From Planctomycetaceae bacterium (lineage in GTDB: Bacteria > Planctomycetota > Phycisphaerae > SM23-33), in the NCBI GenBank assembly GCA_021371965.1, contig JAJFVE010000105.1:1-50890 (forward strand): 50,890 nucleotides of DNA, in the 5' to 3' direction. Of this stretch, positions 1-8,650 are shown one piece after another. A program made the position numbers and the translations under genes. The stretch's first letter is position 1, and each line of letters begins with the position of its first letter. The notes under the pieces are model-generated. The model saw nothing but the letters and a program-made list of their open reading frames with translations, had not been told where the DNA came from and did not search any database.

Positions 1-1
1 C

Positions 2-1162
2 AAGCTCGTGGGCAACCAGGCCCAGACCTCCTTCACGCTGACCAAGCTGATGTGGGTGCGCAAGCACGAGCCGAAGATCTACGACCGCATCAAGCACTTC
101 CTGCTGCCCAAGGACTACATCCGCCTGAAGATGACCGGCGAATATGTCGGCGACGTGTCCGACATGTCCGGCACGCTCATGCTCGACCAGCGCAAACGCA
201 CCTGGTCGAAGGAGATCATCTCCAAGTTCCAGATCGACGCGAGCATCCTGCCGCCGCTGGTGGAAAGCCATGAAGTCACTGGCAAGCTGACGGCGGCCGC
301 CGCGTCGGAGTTGGGCATGGCCGCCGGCACGCTCGTTGTCGGCGGCGGCGGCGACCAGCCCGTCGGCGCCGTGGGCAATGGCGTGGTGAAGGCCGGGTTG
401 ACCAGCGCCAGCATGGGCACCAGCGGCGTGGTCTTCACGCACTCCAGGAAATACGCCACCGACCCCGAGAGCCGCGTCGGCACGTTCTGCGCTTCGGTGG
501 CTGGCGAGTACTGCATGTTCGGCTGCATCCTGTCAGCCGGCGGCAGCTACCAGTGGTTCCGCAATGTTCTGGGCGCGGCTGAGATCGCCCAGGCGAAGAA
601 GCAGGGCGTGGACCCGTACGAGCTTCTGACGGCCCAGGCGCAGAAAGCCCCCGCCGGGTGCGAGGGGCTGTTCTTCCTGCCGTACCTGACCGGCGAGCGG
701 ACGCCCCACGGCGACCCGAACGCCAAGGCGTGCTGGATCGGCATCCACAGCCGTACGACGCGCAACGAGCTGGTGCGATCCGTGCTCGAGGGCGTAACCT
801 TCGCGATGAACGACGCGGTGGCCCTGCTGCGTAAGCAGGTCGGCACGATCAGCCAGGTGCGGCTCAGCGGCGGCGGGGCCCGCAGCGAATTCTGGCGGCA
901 ACTCCAGGCCGACATCTACGGCGCCCCCTGCGCGACGATCAACTGCCACGAAGGCCCGGCCTACGGCGCGGCGTTGCTGGCCAGCGTCGGCGGCGGAGCG
1001 TTCAAGGACATCCGTCAGGCCTGCGCCGCGGGGATCAAGGTCACCCGCACCGTCAAACCCAACGCCAAGTCCAAGGCGCTGTACGCCAAGCTCTACACCC
1101 AATACGCCCAGTTGTACCCGGCGCTGAAGGACCAGTTCGCCAACATCGCGAAACTGCATTGA
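2..1162 (+). CDS. xylB: Xylulokinase (FGGY family), 5' end outside window
   Basis: FGGY-family sugar kinase, most like xylulokinase, which phosphorylates D-xylulose to xylulose 5-phosphate in the cytoplasm for entry into the pentose phosphate pathway. The frame is open to the window edge, and the visible 386 residues begin about 110-130 residues into a normal protein of about 490-500, so the gene is cut by the window and not broken. Seen: the LLPKDYIRLKMTGEY segment typical of XylB near the start, DVSDMSGT, the glycine-rich phosphate-binding stretch GGGGDQPVGAVGNG, the MGTSG motif, and the C-terminal FGGY signature around SGGGARSEFW followed by EGPAYGAALLA. A GTG at base 8 could be mistaken for a start. 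A strong terminator follows 50 bases after the stop. Another FGGY substrate cannot be excluded without the N-terminus. Confidence 0.85.
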   Translation, partial: KLVGNQAQTSFTLTKLMWVRKHEPKIYDRIKHFLLPKDYIRLKMTGEYVGDVSDMSGTLMLDQRKRTWSKEIISKFQIDASILPPLVESHEVTGKLTAAAASELGMAAGTLVVGGGGDQPVGAVGNGVVKAGLTSASMGTSGVVFTHSRKYATDPESRVGTFCASVAGEYCMFGCILSAGGSYQWFRNVLGAAEIAQAKKQGVDPYELLTAQAQKAPAGCEGLFFLPYLTGERTPHGDPNAKACWIGIHSRTTRNELVRSVLEGVTFAMNDAVALLRKQVGTISQVRLSGGGARSEFWRQLQADIYGAPCATINCHEGPAYGAALLASVGGGAFKDIRQACAAGIKVTRTVKPNAKSKALYAKLYTQYAQLYPALKDQFANIAKLH

Positions 1163-1211
1163 GAGCAGTTCGTCGATGCGGTCTCACCGCGGAGAAGCAG
1201 GTAAATAGAAT

Positions 1212-1250
1212 GGACGCCTCACAACAGCTTGCTGTGAGGCGTCCTTTTTT
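1212..1250 (+). terminator. Rho-independent terminator after xylulokinase
   Basis: A perfect 12-bp stem (1212-1223 with 1233-1244), a 9-base loop and six Ts. It ends the xylulokinase transcript. The opposite strand lacks a clean T run, so it is weaker as a terminator for the convergent RNase Y gene. Confidence 0.9.
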
Positions 1251-1282
1251 CAATTACTGACACCGATTACTGATTACTTATT

Positions 1283-2890
1283 TCACCTGGCATACTCCAC
1301 GCAGCGCACTTCGCGCACCAGCGTGATGCGGACTTCGCCGGGGTATTCCATCTCTTCTTCGATCCGCCGGGCGATGTCGCGGGCGATCTTGCCCGAGAGG
1401 CGGTCATCGACGTTTTCGGCGTCGACCATCACGCGCACCTCGCGGCCGGCCTGGATGGCGTAGGCCTGCTTGACGCCTTCAAAGGCTGTTGCGATCTCTT
1501 CGAGCTTCTGCAGGCGCTGCACGTACCGCTCGAGCATCTCGCGCCGGGCGCCGGGGCGCGAGGCGCTGATAGCGTCGGCGGCCGCCACGATCGGCGTGTA
1601 GTAGCTCTCGACGGCCGTGTCGCCGTGGTGGGCGGCCGAGGCGTTGACGATTTCATCCTTCTCGCCGTAACGCTTGAGCAGGTCGGCGCCGATCTGCGGG
1701 TGGCCGCCCTCGACCTCGTGGTCGACGGCCTTGCCGATATCGTGCAGCAGGCCCGCGCGGCGGGCGATGGTGCCGTTGAGCCCGAGGTCCTCGGCGATCA
1801 TCCCGGCCAGGTACGCCACTTCCATTGAGTGCTGCAGGACATTCTGCCCGTAGCTGGTGCGGTAGCTCAGGCGACCGAGCAGCTCGACGAGCTTGTTGTG
1901 TAGCCCGCGCACCTTGGCCTCGACGACGGCGGCCTTGCCGCGCTCGACGATCTGCTTGCGCACTTCCTTGTCGGTTGCGGCGACAACTTCCTCGATGCGG
2001 GCGGGGTGGATGCGCCCGTCGGCGATGAGTTTCTCCAGCGCCTTGCGGGCGATCTCGCGCCGCACCGGGTCGAAGGCCGACACCACCACTGCCCCGGGCG
2101 TGTCGTCGACGATCACGTCGACGCCGGTGGCGTTCTCAAAGGCGCGGATGTTGCGCCCTTCGCGGCCGATGACGCGCCCCTTCATGTCGTCGGAGGGGAT
2201 GGTGACCGTCGAGACGGTGGCCTCGGCGGTGTGGTCGGCGGCGTATCGCTGGATGGCGGTGATGAGAATCTCGCGGGCCTGCTCCTCGGCCGTCTCGCGG
2301 GCGGCGTCGAGTCGCTGCTGGATGAGCTGGGCCGACTCGGTCTCCATTTCCTTGGCGACCTGCTCCAGGACGAGGCGCTGGGCCTCTTCCTTGGTCATCT
2401 GGGCGACCTTCATCAGTTGCGTTCGCTGCTGGGCGATGAGTTCGTTGAGCTGTCGGTCCTTTTTGGTCAGAGCCTGCTCGCGTTCGACCAGGGCCTTCTG
2501 GCTGGTCTCGAGCATGCGTTCCTTGGTGTTGACGGTTTCGAGCTTCTGGTCGAGCACGTCCTCGCGCTTGGCCAGGCGTTTTTCCTCTTCGCGAAGCTGG
2601 CGGCGGGTGGCCTCGGTTTCGGCGTCGAACTCTTCGCGGCGCTGGAGCGACTGGGTCTTGGCGGTGGCTTCGGCCTTGGCGATGATCTCCTGGGCTTTGG
2701 CCTCGGCGGCCTTGCGGATGGCGTCGAACTCGGCCATCTGACCGGCGCGGCGGGCCTTCTCGATAATTTTCATGATCGCGGCGGTAATGATGACCGAGAC
2801 GATGGCCGCGGCGAAAGCCAGGGCCACGATCAAGGCCGGTCCGGTGTCGGCCAGCATGGCCACAGAGGGCAGAGGGGTCGATTCAATCAT
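1283..2890 (-). CDS. rny: Ribonuclease Y
   Basis: Membrane-anchored endoribonuclease that starts mRNA decay in bacteria using an RNase Y degradosome. The 535-residue protein has the full family layout and near-usual length: N-terminal transmembrane helix at about residues 18-40, a long charged coiled coil at about 45-215, a KH RNA-binding domain with the [10 protein letters not shown] loop at 238-247, and an HD hydrolase domain with [12 protein letters not shown] (His383, Asp384) and HHGD at 421-424 as metal ligands. The ATG at 2890 gives a short N-terminus before the helix, as is usual in this family. The gene is transcribed alone, divergent from the lipoprotein-kinase-STAS-Mla operon and convergent with xylulokinase. 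Confidence 0.96.
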   Translation of the reverse strand: MIESTPLPSVAMLADTGPALIVALAFAAAIVSVIITAAIMKIIEKARRAGQMAEFDAIRKAAEAKAQEIIAKAEATAKTQSLQRREEFDAETEATRRQLREEEKRLAKREDVLDQKLETVNTKERMLETSQKALVEREQALTKKDRQLNELIAQQRTQLMKVAQMTKEEAQRLVLEQVAKEMETESAQLIQQRLDAARETAEEQAREILITAIQRYAADHTAEATVSTVTIPSDDMKGRVIGREGRNIRAFENATGVDVIVDDTPGAVVVSAFDPVRREIARKALEKLIADGRIHPARIEEVVAATDKEVRKQIVERGKAAVVEAKVRGLHNKLVELLGRLSYRTSYGQNVLQHSMEVAYLAGMIAEDLGLNGTIARRAGLLHDIGKAVDHEVEGGHPQIGADLLKRYGEKDEIVNASAAHHGDTAVESYYTPIVAAADAISASRPGARREMLERYVQRLQKLEEIATAFEGVKQAYAIQAGREVRVMVDAENVDDRLSGKIARDIARRIEEEMEYPGEVRITLVREVRCVEYAR

Positions 2891-3433
2891 GGGCGCGTCC
2901 CTTTCAAGTCAGGCGGCGCGCCGAGGCGAGTGCAGTCCCCGGTCCGACAGCAATTTTCGCGTTTAATCCGGCTGGGTCTTCTAGGGCAGCGGCCGGCGAA
3001 GCTCTCGCCGCCGCAAATCGGCCGATTCCGGCTCGGGACGAACGCCCCGCTGCCGCAGGGTCGGCTTACCGCTCATGTTGGAACCCATTCGTAAGACCAC
3101 GCCAGGATTGCTCATGCGAAAGTTTATGACCCGAAGGCCCCGCCCGAGCGGCCCCGTGACCGCCGCGGACGATGATCGACGCCCCACGCAGCGGCATCCT
3201 TTTATACAGCTTCAGGTTTCCCCTCGCGGGGCGATGCCGCCAACGCCTTCCCTCAGGGACGGGCGCCGCTGTCGGACGGCCGGCACGACAAACTTGCCAC
3301 CTCGGCCGCCACATCATGTCTCATCGGCGCCGGCAGCCACATTGCCGACGGCCCCTTTGAGCTACGTATCATCCGTATCGTACCGACCCGGCCGGGGGGC
3401 GGTCAAGACCGAACTGCACAATCAATCTAGTCA
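2891..3433. other. Intergenic region between rny and the Mla operon, no gene seen
   Basis: About 540 bases between divergent genes. The open frames here have no recognisable product and no good ribosome-binding site. I see no RNA gene. The rny promoter must lie here, but no convincing -35/-10 pair could be picked by eye on the minus strand. Confidence 0.5.
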
Positions 3434-3461
3434 TTGCAGAAGCCCTCTGATCGCCTATAAT
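3434..3461 (+). promoter_or_regulatory. Sigma-70-type promoter of the HEAT/kinase/STAS/Mla operon
   Basis: TTGCAG (3434-3439), a 16-base spacer and a perfect TATAAT (3456-3461). The predicted transcript start near 3468 leaves a leader of about 33 bases before the ATG at 3502. Confidence 0.7.
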
Positions 3462-3501
3462 CATTCGGGATTGCCGGCTTCTTACGGCACGTGTGTGGCC
3501 G

Positions 3502-3933
3502 ATGAGAATGAACCTATCGAAATATGCGGCGGCGCTGCTGGCCGTGCTGCTGGGGTGGGCCGGCGGCTGCACGCCTCCGCAGAAAGATCTGGCGTCGCAG
3601 TTCCAGAGCGCCGACCCGCAGGCGCGCATCGAGGCGATCCGCGAGGCGGGCAGGACCAAAGATCCGGCGGCAGTGCCGTTTCTGATCGACCGCCTCAGTG
3701 ACAGCCAGTCCGACATCCGCCTCTTCGCGATCATGGCCCTTCGCGACATCACCGGGCAGGTGCACGGATATGAAGTCTACGCCCCGGCGCCGCAGCGCGC
3801 TGCCGCCATCGAACGGTGGCGGGCGTGGTTAGCGAGACGCTCTGGCGGAAATGGCCCCGGCAGCGCAATGCCGGGGCATTGGGGCGATGGACACTCGGGC
3901 GCAGCGACGCGACCAGCGACGGGGGCGCCATGA
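3502..3933 (+). CDS. HEAT-repeat lipoprotein
   Basis: Small exported protein (143 residues) of unknown role, first gene of the operon leading into the Mla transporter. The N-terminus has MRMNLSK, a hydrophobic stretch and a probable lipobox ending WAGGC, so it is likely a lipoprotein. The lipobox has Ala at -3, not the usual Leu. Residues about 30-80 contain one or two HEAT-like helical repeats (AIREAGRTKDPAAVPFLIDR, then SDIRLFAIMALRDITG), a fold that usually mediates protein binding. The tail is low-complexity and rich in Gly, Ala and Pro. I chose the ATG at 3502; a GTG at 3493 and an ATG at 3508 are alternatives. The stop overlaps the start of the kinase gene (ATGA at 3930), indicating translational coupling. 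Confidence 0.75.
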   Translation: MRMNLSKYAAALLAVLLGWAGGCTPPQKDLASQFQSADPQARIEAIREAGRTKDPAAVPFLIDRLSDSQSDIRLFAIMALRDITGQVHGYEVYAPAPQRAAAIERWRAWLARRSGGNGPGSAMPGHWGDGHSGAATRPATGAP

Positions 3934-4382
3934 AGATCCCGCCCAACAAGCCCATCCACCTGACGATCCTGTCGGTGCCGGCGCACGTGCCGGTGGCGCG
4001 GGCGGCTGTCGAACGGTTCTGCCGGGCGATGCAGGTCGACGAGCAGACGACCGGCCAGATCGCCCTGAGCCTGGACGAGGCGCTGGCCAACATCATCAAG
4101 CACGCCTACGGCGGGCGCCCCGACGGGCTGATCGAGATCGAGGTGATGCCCCTGTTGTCGGACGGTCTGCCGCCAACGCTGCAGCTTCGCCTGCGCGACC
4201 GGGGGCGCCACGTCGACCCTGCTAGAATTCGCTCCAGGGATCTCGATGACGTGCGACCCGGCGGCCTGGGCGTGCACATCATCCATCAATACATGGACCG
4301 CATCGAATATCGAAAGGCCGAAGGAGGGGGAACCGTGTTGACCATGCTCAAACGCCTCGGGGGCAGCGGAGGGAGATCATGA
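3930..4382 (+). CDS. RsbW/SpoIIAB-type anti-sigma serine kinase (HATPase_c)
   Basis: Cytoplasmic GHKL-fold protein of 150 residues, the usual size of RsbW/SpoIIAB kinases. These bind a sigma factor or another target and phosphorylate a partner STAS protein. Seen: N box Glu50-x3-Asn54-x2-Lys57-His58 (in EALANIIKHAYGG), a G1-like box at 90-96 and a G2 box GGLGVHII at 111-118. The G1 box reads DRGRHVDP, with His94 where the family normally has Gly (DxGxG), so ATP binding may be altered. It starts in an ATGA overlap with the lipoprotein gene and ends in an ATGA overlap with the STAS gene, its expected substrate. No sigma factor gene lies nearby, so the target may be the adjacent transporter (inference). 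Confidence 0.85.
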   Translation: MKIPPNKPIHLTILSVPAHVPVARAAVERFCRAMQVDEQTTGQIALSLDEALANIIKHAYGGRPDGLIEIEVMPLLSDGLPPTLQLRLRDRGRHVDPARIRSRDLDDVRPGGLGVHIIHQYMDRIEYRKAEGGGTVLTMLKRLGGSGGRS

Positions 4383-4732
4383 AGAAGGATGTTCAGAAAC
4401 GGCCTATCGCCGCGGTGCGATGGGAGGGACAGGCGGCGGTGGTGTCCGTCACCGGCGAGATCGACCTGTCCTGCAGCGGCGAGTTCCAGGACGAGCTGCT
4501 CGATGTGCTCGATGACAAGCCCGGCAGCATTACCGTCGACCTTTCCAACGTGCCGCACATGGACTCCTCAGGCATCGCGTCGCTGATCAAGCTGCTGGGC
4601 CGCAGCCGCAAGGCCTCGGTGCCCGTCCGCCTGGCCGGGCTGCAGAAGCGGGTGCAGAGCCTCTTCGAGATCACGCGACTGGACAAGGTCTTCGAAATCT
4701 ATCCCGATGTCACGGAGGCCCTGGCGAAGTAA
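4379..4732 (+). CDS. STAS-domain protein: anti-sigma antagonist or MlaB-like subunit
   Basis: Single STAS domain of 117 residues, as in SpoIIAA/RsbV anti-anti-sigma factors and in MlaB, the STAS subunit of the E. coli MlaFEDB transporter. Seen: GEIDLSCSGEF near residue 26 and the conserved switch loop HMDSSGIASLIKLL at 60-73. The DSSG motif (Asp62, Ser63, Ser64, Gly65) carries the serine phosphorylated in RsbV-type proteins, so it looks phosphorylatable. The start lies inside the end of the kinase gene (ATGA), and its TAA overlaps the ATG of the permease gene (TAATG at 4730-4734). Neighbours therefore support two roles at once: partner of the kinase and MlaB-like regulator of the ABC transporter. 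Confidence 0.88.
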   Translation: MKKDVQKRPIAAVRWEGQAAVVSVTGEIDLSCSGEFQDELLDVLDDKPGSITVDLSNVPHMDSSGIASLIKLLGRSRKASVPVRLAGLQKRVQSLFEITRLDKVFEIYPDVTEALAK

Positions 4733-5550
4733 TGGCTGAAGCGCCGGGAAAGCATGTGGTGAAGTCGGTGGGCGCTGCCGTGCTTGCAGCGATGTCCTAC
4801 GCCGGCGGAATGGCGCTGCTGATGCTGGAATCGGTGACGGCGCTGGGGCGGGATCTGTTTTCGGCCAAGGCGCTCCAGGCCTTTGCCGCGGCGACGGCGC
4901 AACTGGTGCGCGTGGGCGTGCGGAGCGTTCCGATCGTGTTGCTGGTGCAGGGGTTCATCGGGGTGATCTTGTCGCTGCAGATGGCCCCGCCGCTGCAGCC
5001 GTGGGGGCAGCTAGACAAGATCGCCAGCGTCATCGGCGTGGCGGGCTTTCGCTTCCTGGGCCCGATCATCACCGGCGTGGTGATCAGCGGCTTCGGCGGG
5101 GCGTCGATCGCGGCCGAACTGGGCACCATGGTGGTCTCGGAGGAGATCGAGGCCCTGCGGGCGATGGCGCTCAACCCGATCCGCTTCCTGGTGGTGCCTC
5201 GCATCCTGGCGACGTTCGCGGCCATGGTCCTGCTGACGATCATGGCCGACGTCATGATCGCCCTGGGCGGATATGCGGCCGCACGTTTCGCCCTGCCTTC
5301 GGCGGCCTACGCGACGTACTGGAAGACGATGCACGACACGCTGGCGTATCACGACCTGTGGGCCGGACTGATCATGGCGGCGGTCTTCGGGCTGCTGATC
5401 AGCCTGATCGCCTGTTACGAGGGACTCAATGTCAGCGGCGGCGCCGAGGGCGTCGGGCGGGCGACCACGAACACTGTCGTCAAGTCGATCGTGGCAATCA
5501 TCGGCTCGGCCTGCGTGTTCACGATGGTCTTCTACGTGTACGGATGGTAA
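4732..5550 (+). CDS. mlaE: MlaE-type ABC transporter permease
   Basis: Inner-membrane permease of a phospholipid (Mla/MCE) ABC transporter, 272 residues, close to the usual 260. Several hydrophobic segments are visible, with the family core GFRFLGPIITGVVISGFGG followed by IAAELGTM and the coupling-helix sequence VSEEIEALRAMALNP. The C-terminal half contains the ACYEGLNVSGGAEGVG segment and TTNTVVKSI typical of MlaE. It begins on the last base of the STAS gene's stop codon, so the two are translationally coupled. The ATPase and MCE genes follow after a 101-base gap that contains a repeat. Substrate is inferred from the family: lipid moved between the inner membrane and the periplasm or outer membrane. 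Confidence 0.93.
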   Translation: MAEAPGKHVVKSVGAAVLAAMSYAGGMALLMLESVTALGRDLFSAKALQAFAAATAQLVRVGVRSVPIVLLVQGFIGVILSLQMAPPLQPWGQLDKIASVIGVAGFRFLGPIITGVVISGFGGASIAAELGTMVVSEEIEALRAMALNPIRFLVVPRILATFAAMVLLTIMADVMIALGGYAAARFALPSAAYATYWKTMHDTLAYHDLWAGLIMAAVFGLLISLIACYEGLNVSGGAEGVGRATTNTVVKSIVAIIGSACVFTMVFYVYGW

Positions 5551-5556
5551 TTGCCG

Positions 5557-5645
5557 TTTCGGATTTTGATTTCGGATTGCGAATTAGGCGCCGGCGTCGA
5601 GCGACCTCAAAGCAGTAATCCGCAGTCCCAAATCCGCAATGAGAT
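5557..5645. repeat. Imperfect inverted repeat with GGATT-rich arms, inside the Mla operon
   Basis: The left arm (about 5557-5585) contains two copies of a TTCGGATT-like unit. The right arm (about 5615-5645) contains AATCCGCA-type complements. It matches the style of the other short-period intergenic palindromes in this window and sits between mlaE and mlaF without an obvious terminator. Confidence 0.5.
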
Positions 5646-5651
5646 GAGCTA

Positions 5652-6506
5652 ATGGAACCGGCCAATCAAGAATGCCCTTCGACCCTGATCAAGGTCTCCA
5701 ACCTGGTCTGCAGTTTCGGCAGCCGCAAGGTGCTGCGCGGAGTGGACCTTGAAGTCTTTGCCGGCGAGACGATGGTCGTGATGGGCCCATCCGGTTGCGG
5801 CAAGAGCACGCTGCTGCGGAACATCATCGGTTCGGCCCAGCCCGACAGCGGGCAGATCGAGTTGTTCGGCCAGGATGTCACCAGGCTCGATGAGGGGCAG
5901 ATGGACGCGTTGCGGCTTCGGTTTGGCATTCTCTTCCAGTCCGGGGCGCTGCTGAACTCGATGACCATCGGCCAGAACGTGGCGTTGCCGCTCCGCGAGC
6001 ACACGACCCTCGACGAGGAGACCATCGAGATCATGGTACACATCAAGCTCGAGCTGGTGGGCCTGCGCCAGAGCGTCGACCTGATGCCCGCCCAGCTCTC
6101 GGGGGGCATGAAGAAGCGTGCCGGGCTGGCGCGGGCCATCGCGCTGGATCCGGAGATCCTCTTCTACGACGAGCCCACGGCCGGGCTGGACCCGGTCACC
6201 AGCGCCGAGATCGACCACCTGATGATGGACTTGGCTCAGAAGCTGGGCGTCACCAGCGTTATCGTGACGCACGAAATGGACTCAGCCTTCCGGGTGGCCG
6301 ACCGCATGGCGCTGCTCGACGGCGGGCGCGTGGTGAAGGCGGGGACGCGGGCCCAGTTCGAGGCCATTCGCGACGCCAAGGCCAACGGCGAGCACGACAA
6401 CGACCTGATCCGCCAGTTCCTCTGCGGCGACCACAAGGGCCCGATCACCGACCGGCGGATGGGCGAGGAATACGAAGAAGACATCCTGCGCCTGGGCGGC
6501 GCTTGA
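5652..6506 (+). CDS. mlaF: MlaF-type ABC transporter ATPase
   Basis: Cytoplasmic ATP-binding subunit of the Mla/MCE lipid transporter, 284 residues. Seen: Walker A GPSGCGKST at 45-53, the ABC signature LSGGMKKRAGLARAIA, Walker B LFYDEPTAGLDP and the switch His in VIVTHEM. The SGGMKKR form of the signature is characteristic of MlaF-like ATPases. In E. coli, MlaF binds the STAS protein MlaB; here the STAS gene lies two genes upstream. The last 40 or so residues, rich in charged groups and ending EEDILRLGGA, extend past the core domain. The stop precedes the preferred MCE start by 17 bases. No strong ribosome-binding site is visible before the ATG. Confidence 0.95.
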   Translation: MEPANQECPSTLIKVSNLVCSFGSRKVLRGVDLEVFAGETMVVMGPSGCGKSTLLRNIIGSAQPDSGQIELFGQDVTRLDEGQMDALRLRFGILFQSGALLNSMTIGQNVALPLREHTTLDEETIEIMVHIKLELVGLRQSVDLMPAQLSGGMKKRAGLARAIALDPEILFYDEPTAGLDPVTSAEIDHLMMDLAQKLGVTSVIVTHEMDSAFRVADRMALLDGGRVVKAGTRAQFEAIRDAKANGEHDNDLIRQFLCGDHKGPITDRRMGEEYEEDILRLGGA

Positions 6507-6523
6507 GCGACGAGGAGACTGCC

Positions 6524-7678
6524 ATGGCAGCCAAGAAACATAATGAACTGGCCGCGGGGGTGTTCGTGCTGGCGGCGCTGGCGGTGCTGGTGGGCGTGCT
6601 GCTGTGGCTGGGCGCCGGGACGATGTTCACCCACCCCGCCGGCCAGTCGGTGTTCTACGCCAAGGTCGGCTCGGGCAGCGTCGGGCTGACCGTCGGCAGC
6701 GAGGCCAAGATCAACGACGAAAGCATCGGGCGCGTCTCGCGCATCGAATACAAGCCCAGCCAGAAACGCACGCTCTACTTCGTTGAGGTGTGGAACACGG
6801 ACCGCATGGTCCACGCCGATGGCAAGGCCAACGTGCCCCCCGTGCTGGTCGGCCAGGCGCCGCTGGTGGTCACCGACCGCGGCAGCGAACAGGCGCCGCT
6901 GGCCGACGTGGATCACCCCGTCGAGATCACTACGCCGCTGGATCGCGTGATGAGCAACATCGAGGCCGCCACCGCCGACGTGCGCAAGATCGCCCAGTCC
7001 ATGCAACGAGAGCTCGATCCGACCAACAACCAGGGCGTGTTGGCCAAGACCAAGACCGCCGTGACGTATATCGAAGGGGCGGCCTCGGGTCTCAACGAGA
7101 TCACGCAAAACATCCTGCCCCAGACCGATGCCAAGAAGAAGGGCACGATCATGGCCAACATCGCCGAGGCGTCGGCCTCGCTGGCGCAGGCGACCTCGGC
7201 CATCGAATCCTACGGAAAGAAGGATATGGGCGAGATTCTGGCCTCGGCCCGAAAGGCGGCCGAAAACGTGGTCAAGATCACAGCCGATTTCACGGTGGTC
7301 TCCGGCCAGGCGAAGAAGATCGTGGACGCCAACTCGGACAACATCAGCGAGATCGTCGACAACCTGACGCGCATGTCGACGAGCCTGAAGATCGCCGGCG
7401 AGGAAATCCGCCGCAATCCCTGGCGGCTGCTGCACAAGCCCGACAAGGACGAACTGGCCAAGCAGAACCTGTACGACGCCGCACGGGCCTTCGCCGCCGG
7501 GGCCGGCGAGCTCGACCAGGCCTCTGTCCGCCTCGCGGCCATGATCAAGCAGAACCCCCAGGGCGTCGCGGCGCAGGACCCGCAGGTCCAGAAAGTGCGT
7601 GACACCGTCGCCAAGGCCATGGCCCGCTTCAAAGAGGCCGAGGAAACCTTCTACCAGGAGTTGAAGAAGGGACCGTAG
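6524..7678 (+). CDS. mlaD: MCE-domain protein (MlaD-like substrate-binding subunit)
   Basis: Membrane-anchored periplasmic subunit of the lipid transporter, 384 residues. An N-terminal transmembrane segment (LAAGVFVLAALAVLVGVLLW) is followed by an MCE domain at about residues 35-130 (SVGLTVGSEAKINDESIGRV), then a long, mainly helical C-terminal region with repeated Asn/Ser/Ala heptad-like patterns, as in longer MCE proteins that form helical barrels or needles. E. coli MlaD has about 180 residues, so this is a long-tail form. I chose ATG 6524 because GAGGAG lies 6 bases upstream; a TTG at 6503 would overlap mlaF. The operon ends here, 12 bases before the end of a convergent gene. No mlaC or outer-membrane mlaA is nearby. 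Confidence 0.9.
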   Translation: MAAKKHNELAAGVFVLAALAVLVGVLLWLGAGTMFTHPAGQSVFYAKVGSGSVGLTVGSEAKINDESIGRVSRIEYKPSQKRTLYFVEVWNTDRMVHADGKANVPPVLVGQAPLVVTDRGSEQAPLADVDHPVEITTPLDRVMSNIEAATADVRKIAQSMQRELDPTNNQGVLAKTKTAVTYIEGAASGLNEITQNILPQTDAKKKGTIMANIAEASASLAQATSAIESYGKKDMGEILASARKAAENVVKITADFTVVSGQAKKIVDANSDNISEIVDNLTRMSTSLKIAGEEIRRNPWRLLHKPDKDELAKQNLYDAARAFAAGAGELDQASVRLAAMIKQNPQGVAAQDPQVQKVRDTVAKAMARFKEAEETFYQELKKGP

Positions 7679-7689
7679 CGTTTCTTTCT

Positions 7690-8640
7690 TCAAATCAGCG
7701 ATACGACGATCGCCAGCGACACCGCCGACATCAGGGTGCTGATGACGATCCCGGCCGCGGCCAGCGGACCATCGCCGTCGAGTTGCTCGGTCAAGACGTA
7801 GGTCGCCACGGCCGTGGGGCACGCCAGGAAGATCAGGGCCACCGCCCGCTGATGATCGCTGAGCCCCAGCGCTGCCGCCAGCAGCACCCCCGCCGCGGTT
7901 CCCACGCCGACTTTGATGAGCCCGCCCAGCGCCGCAGGCAGCAGCCGCCCTCGCAGGGGCGTCGAGACCAGCGCCCCGCCCACGCACAGCAGCGCCACCG
8001 GCGAGGCGAACGAGCCGACGCTCGCCAGCGTCCTGTTGATGAGATGCGGCACGGCCAGGCCGGCATGCTCGCGGAGCGCCGCCACAACGGCCCCGGCGGC
8101 GCAGGACAGGATCAGCGGGTTGATCGCCACCTGCACGAGCATGTGCTTGAGCGCGGCGCCCATGTTCTTGTGCCGACCTGCCGAAAGCACGACCACCGCC
8201 AGCACGTTGTAAAAGAGCATCAGGGCGCTCATGACCAGCGCCGCCGTGCCGGCGACGGGATTCTCCCCGCCGGCCGTGCCCGGAAACGCGCTGGCGATGA
8301 CCGCCAGTCCCACGTACGCCAGGTTCCCGCGAAACGACACGTGCACGAACGAGCCCAGCAGCCGCCGGTCCATCCGCATTGCCAACGCCACCACCAGGGC
8401 GACGGCCGCACAGGCGGCCATCCCGCCCACGCCGACCAGCACCGGCCATGCCGCCTCGGCCGAAAACGCCCGCCCCGCCATTCCCTGGAACAGCACCACC
8501 GGAAGTCCGACCCAGTAGACCAGGCGGTTGGCCTGATCGAGCATGACGGCCGACATGAACCCGCTCTTGCGCAGGGCGGCGCCCAAAGCGATGATCAGAA
8601 ACACCGGACCCAGGATGTCGATGACCTTCCAGAAATTCAT
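7690..8640 (-). CDS. AEC-family transporter (auxin efflux carrier-like)
   Basis: Inner-membrane permease of 316 residues, usual for the AEC family, with about ten hydrophobic segments along its whole length. AEC proteins move small organic anions such as malate or malonate, or amino acids; the substrate cannot be read from sequence. Family-like features include the N-terminal IDILGPVFLIIALGAALRK, the VYWVGLPVVLFQGMA segment and the late ALIFLACPTAVATYVL helix. It lies downstream of ilvC on the same strand, separated by a hairpin, so co-transcription is unlikely or only partial. It converges on the MCE gene with a 12-base gap. Confidence 0.85.
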   Translation of the reverse strand: MNFWKVIDILGPVFLIIALGAALRKSGFMSAVMLDQANRLVYWVGLPVVLFQGMAGRAFSAEAAWPVLVGVGGMAACAAVALVVALAMRMDRRLLGSFVHVSFRGNLAYVGLAVIASAFPGTAGGENPVAGTAALVMSALMLFYNVLAVVVLSAGRHKNMGAALKHMLVQVAINPLILSCAAGAVVAALREHAGLAVPHLINRTLASVGSFASPVALLCVGGALVSTPLRGRLLPAALGGLIKVGVGTAAGVLLAAALGLSDHQRAVALIFLACPTAVATYVLTEQLDGDGPLAAAGIVISTLMSAVSLAIVVSLI

Positions 8641-8650
8641 GGTTCAAATA

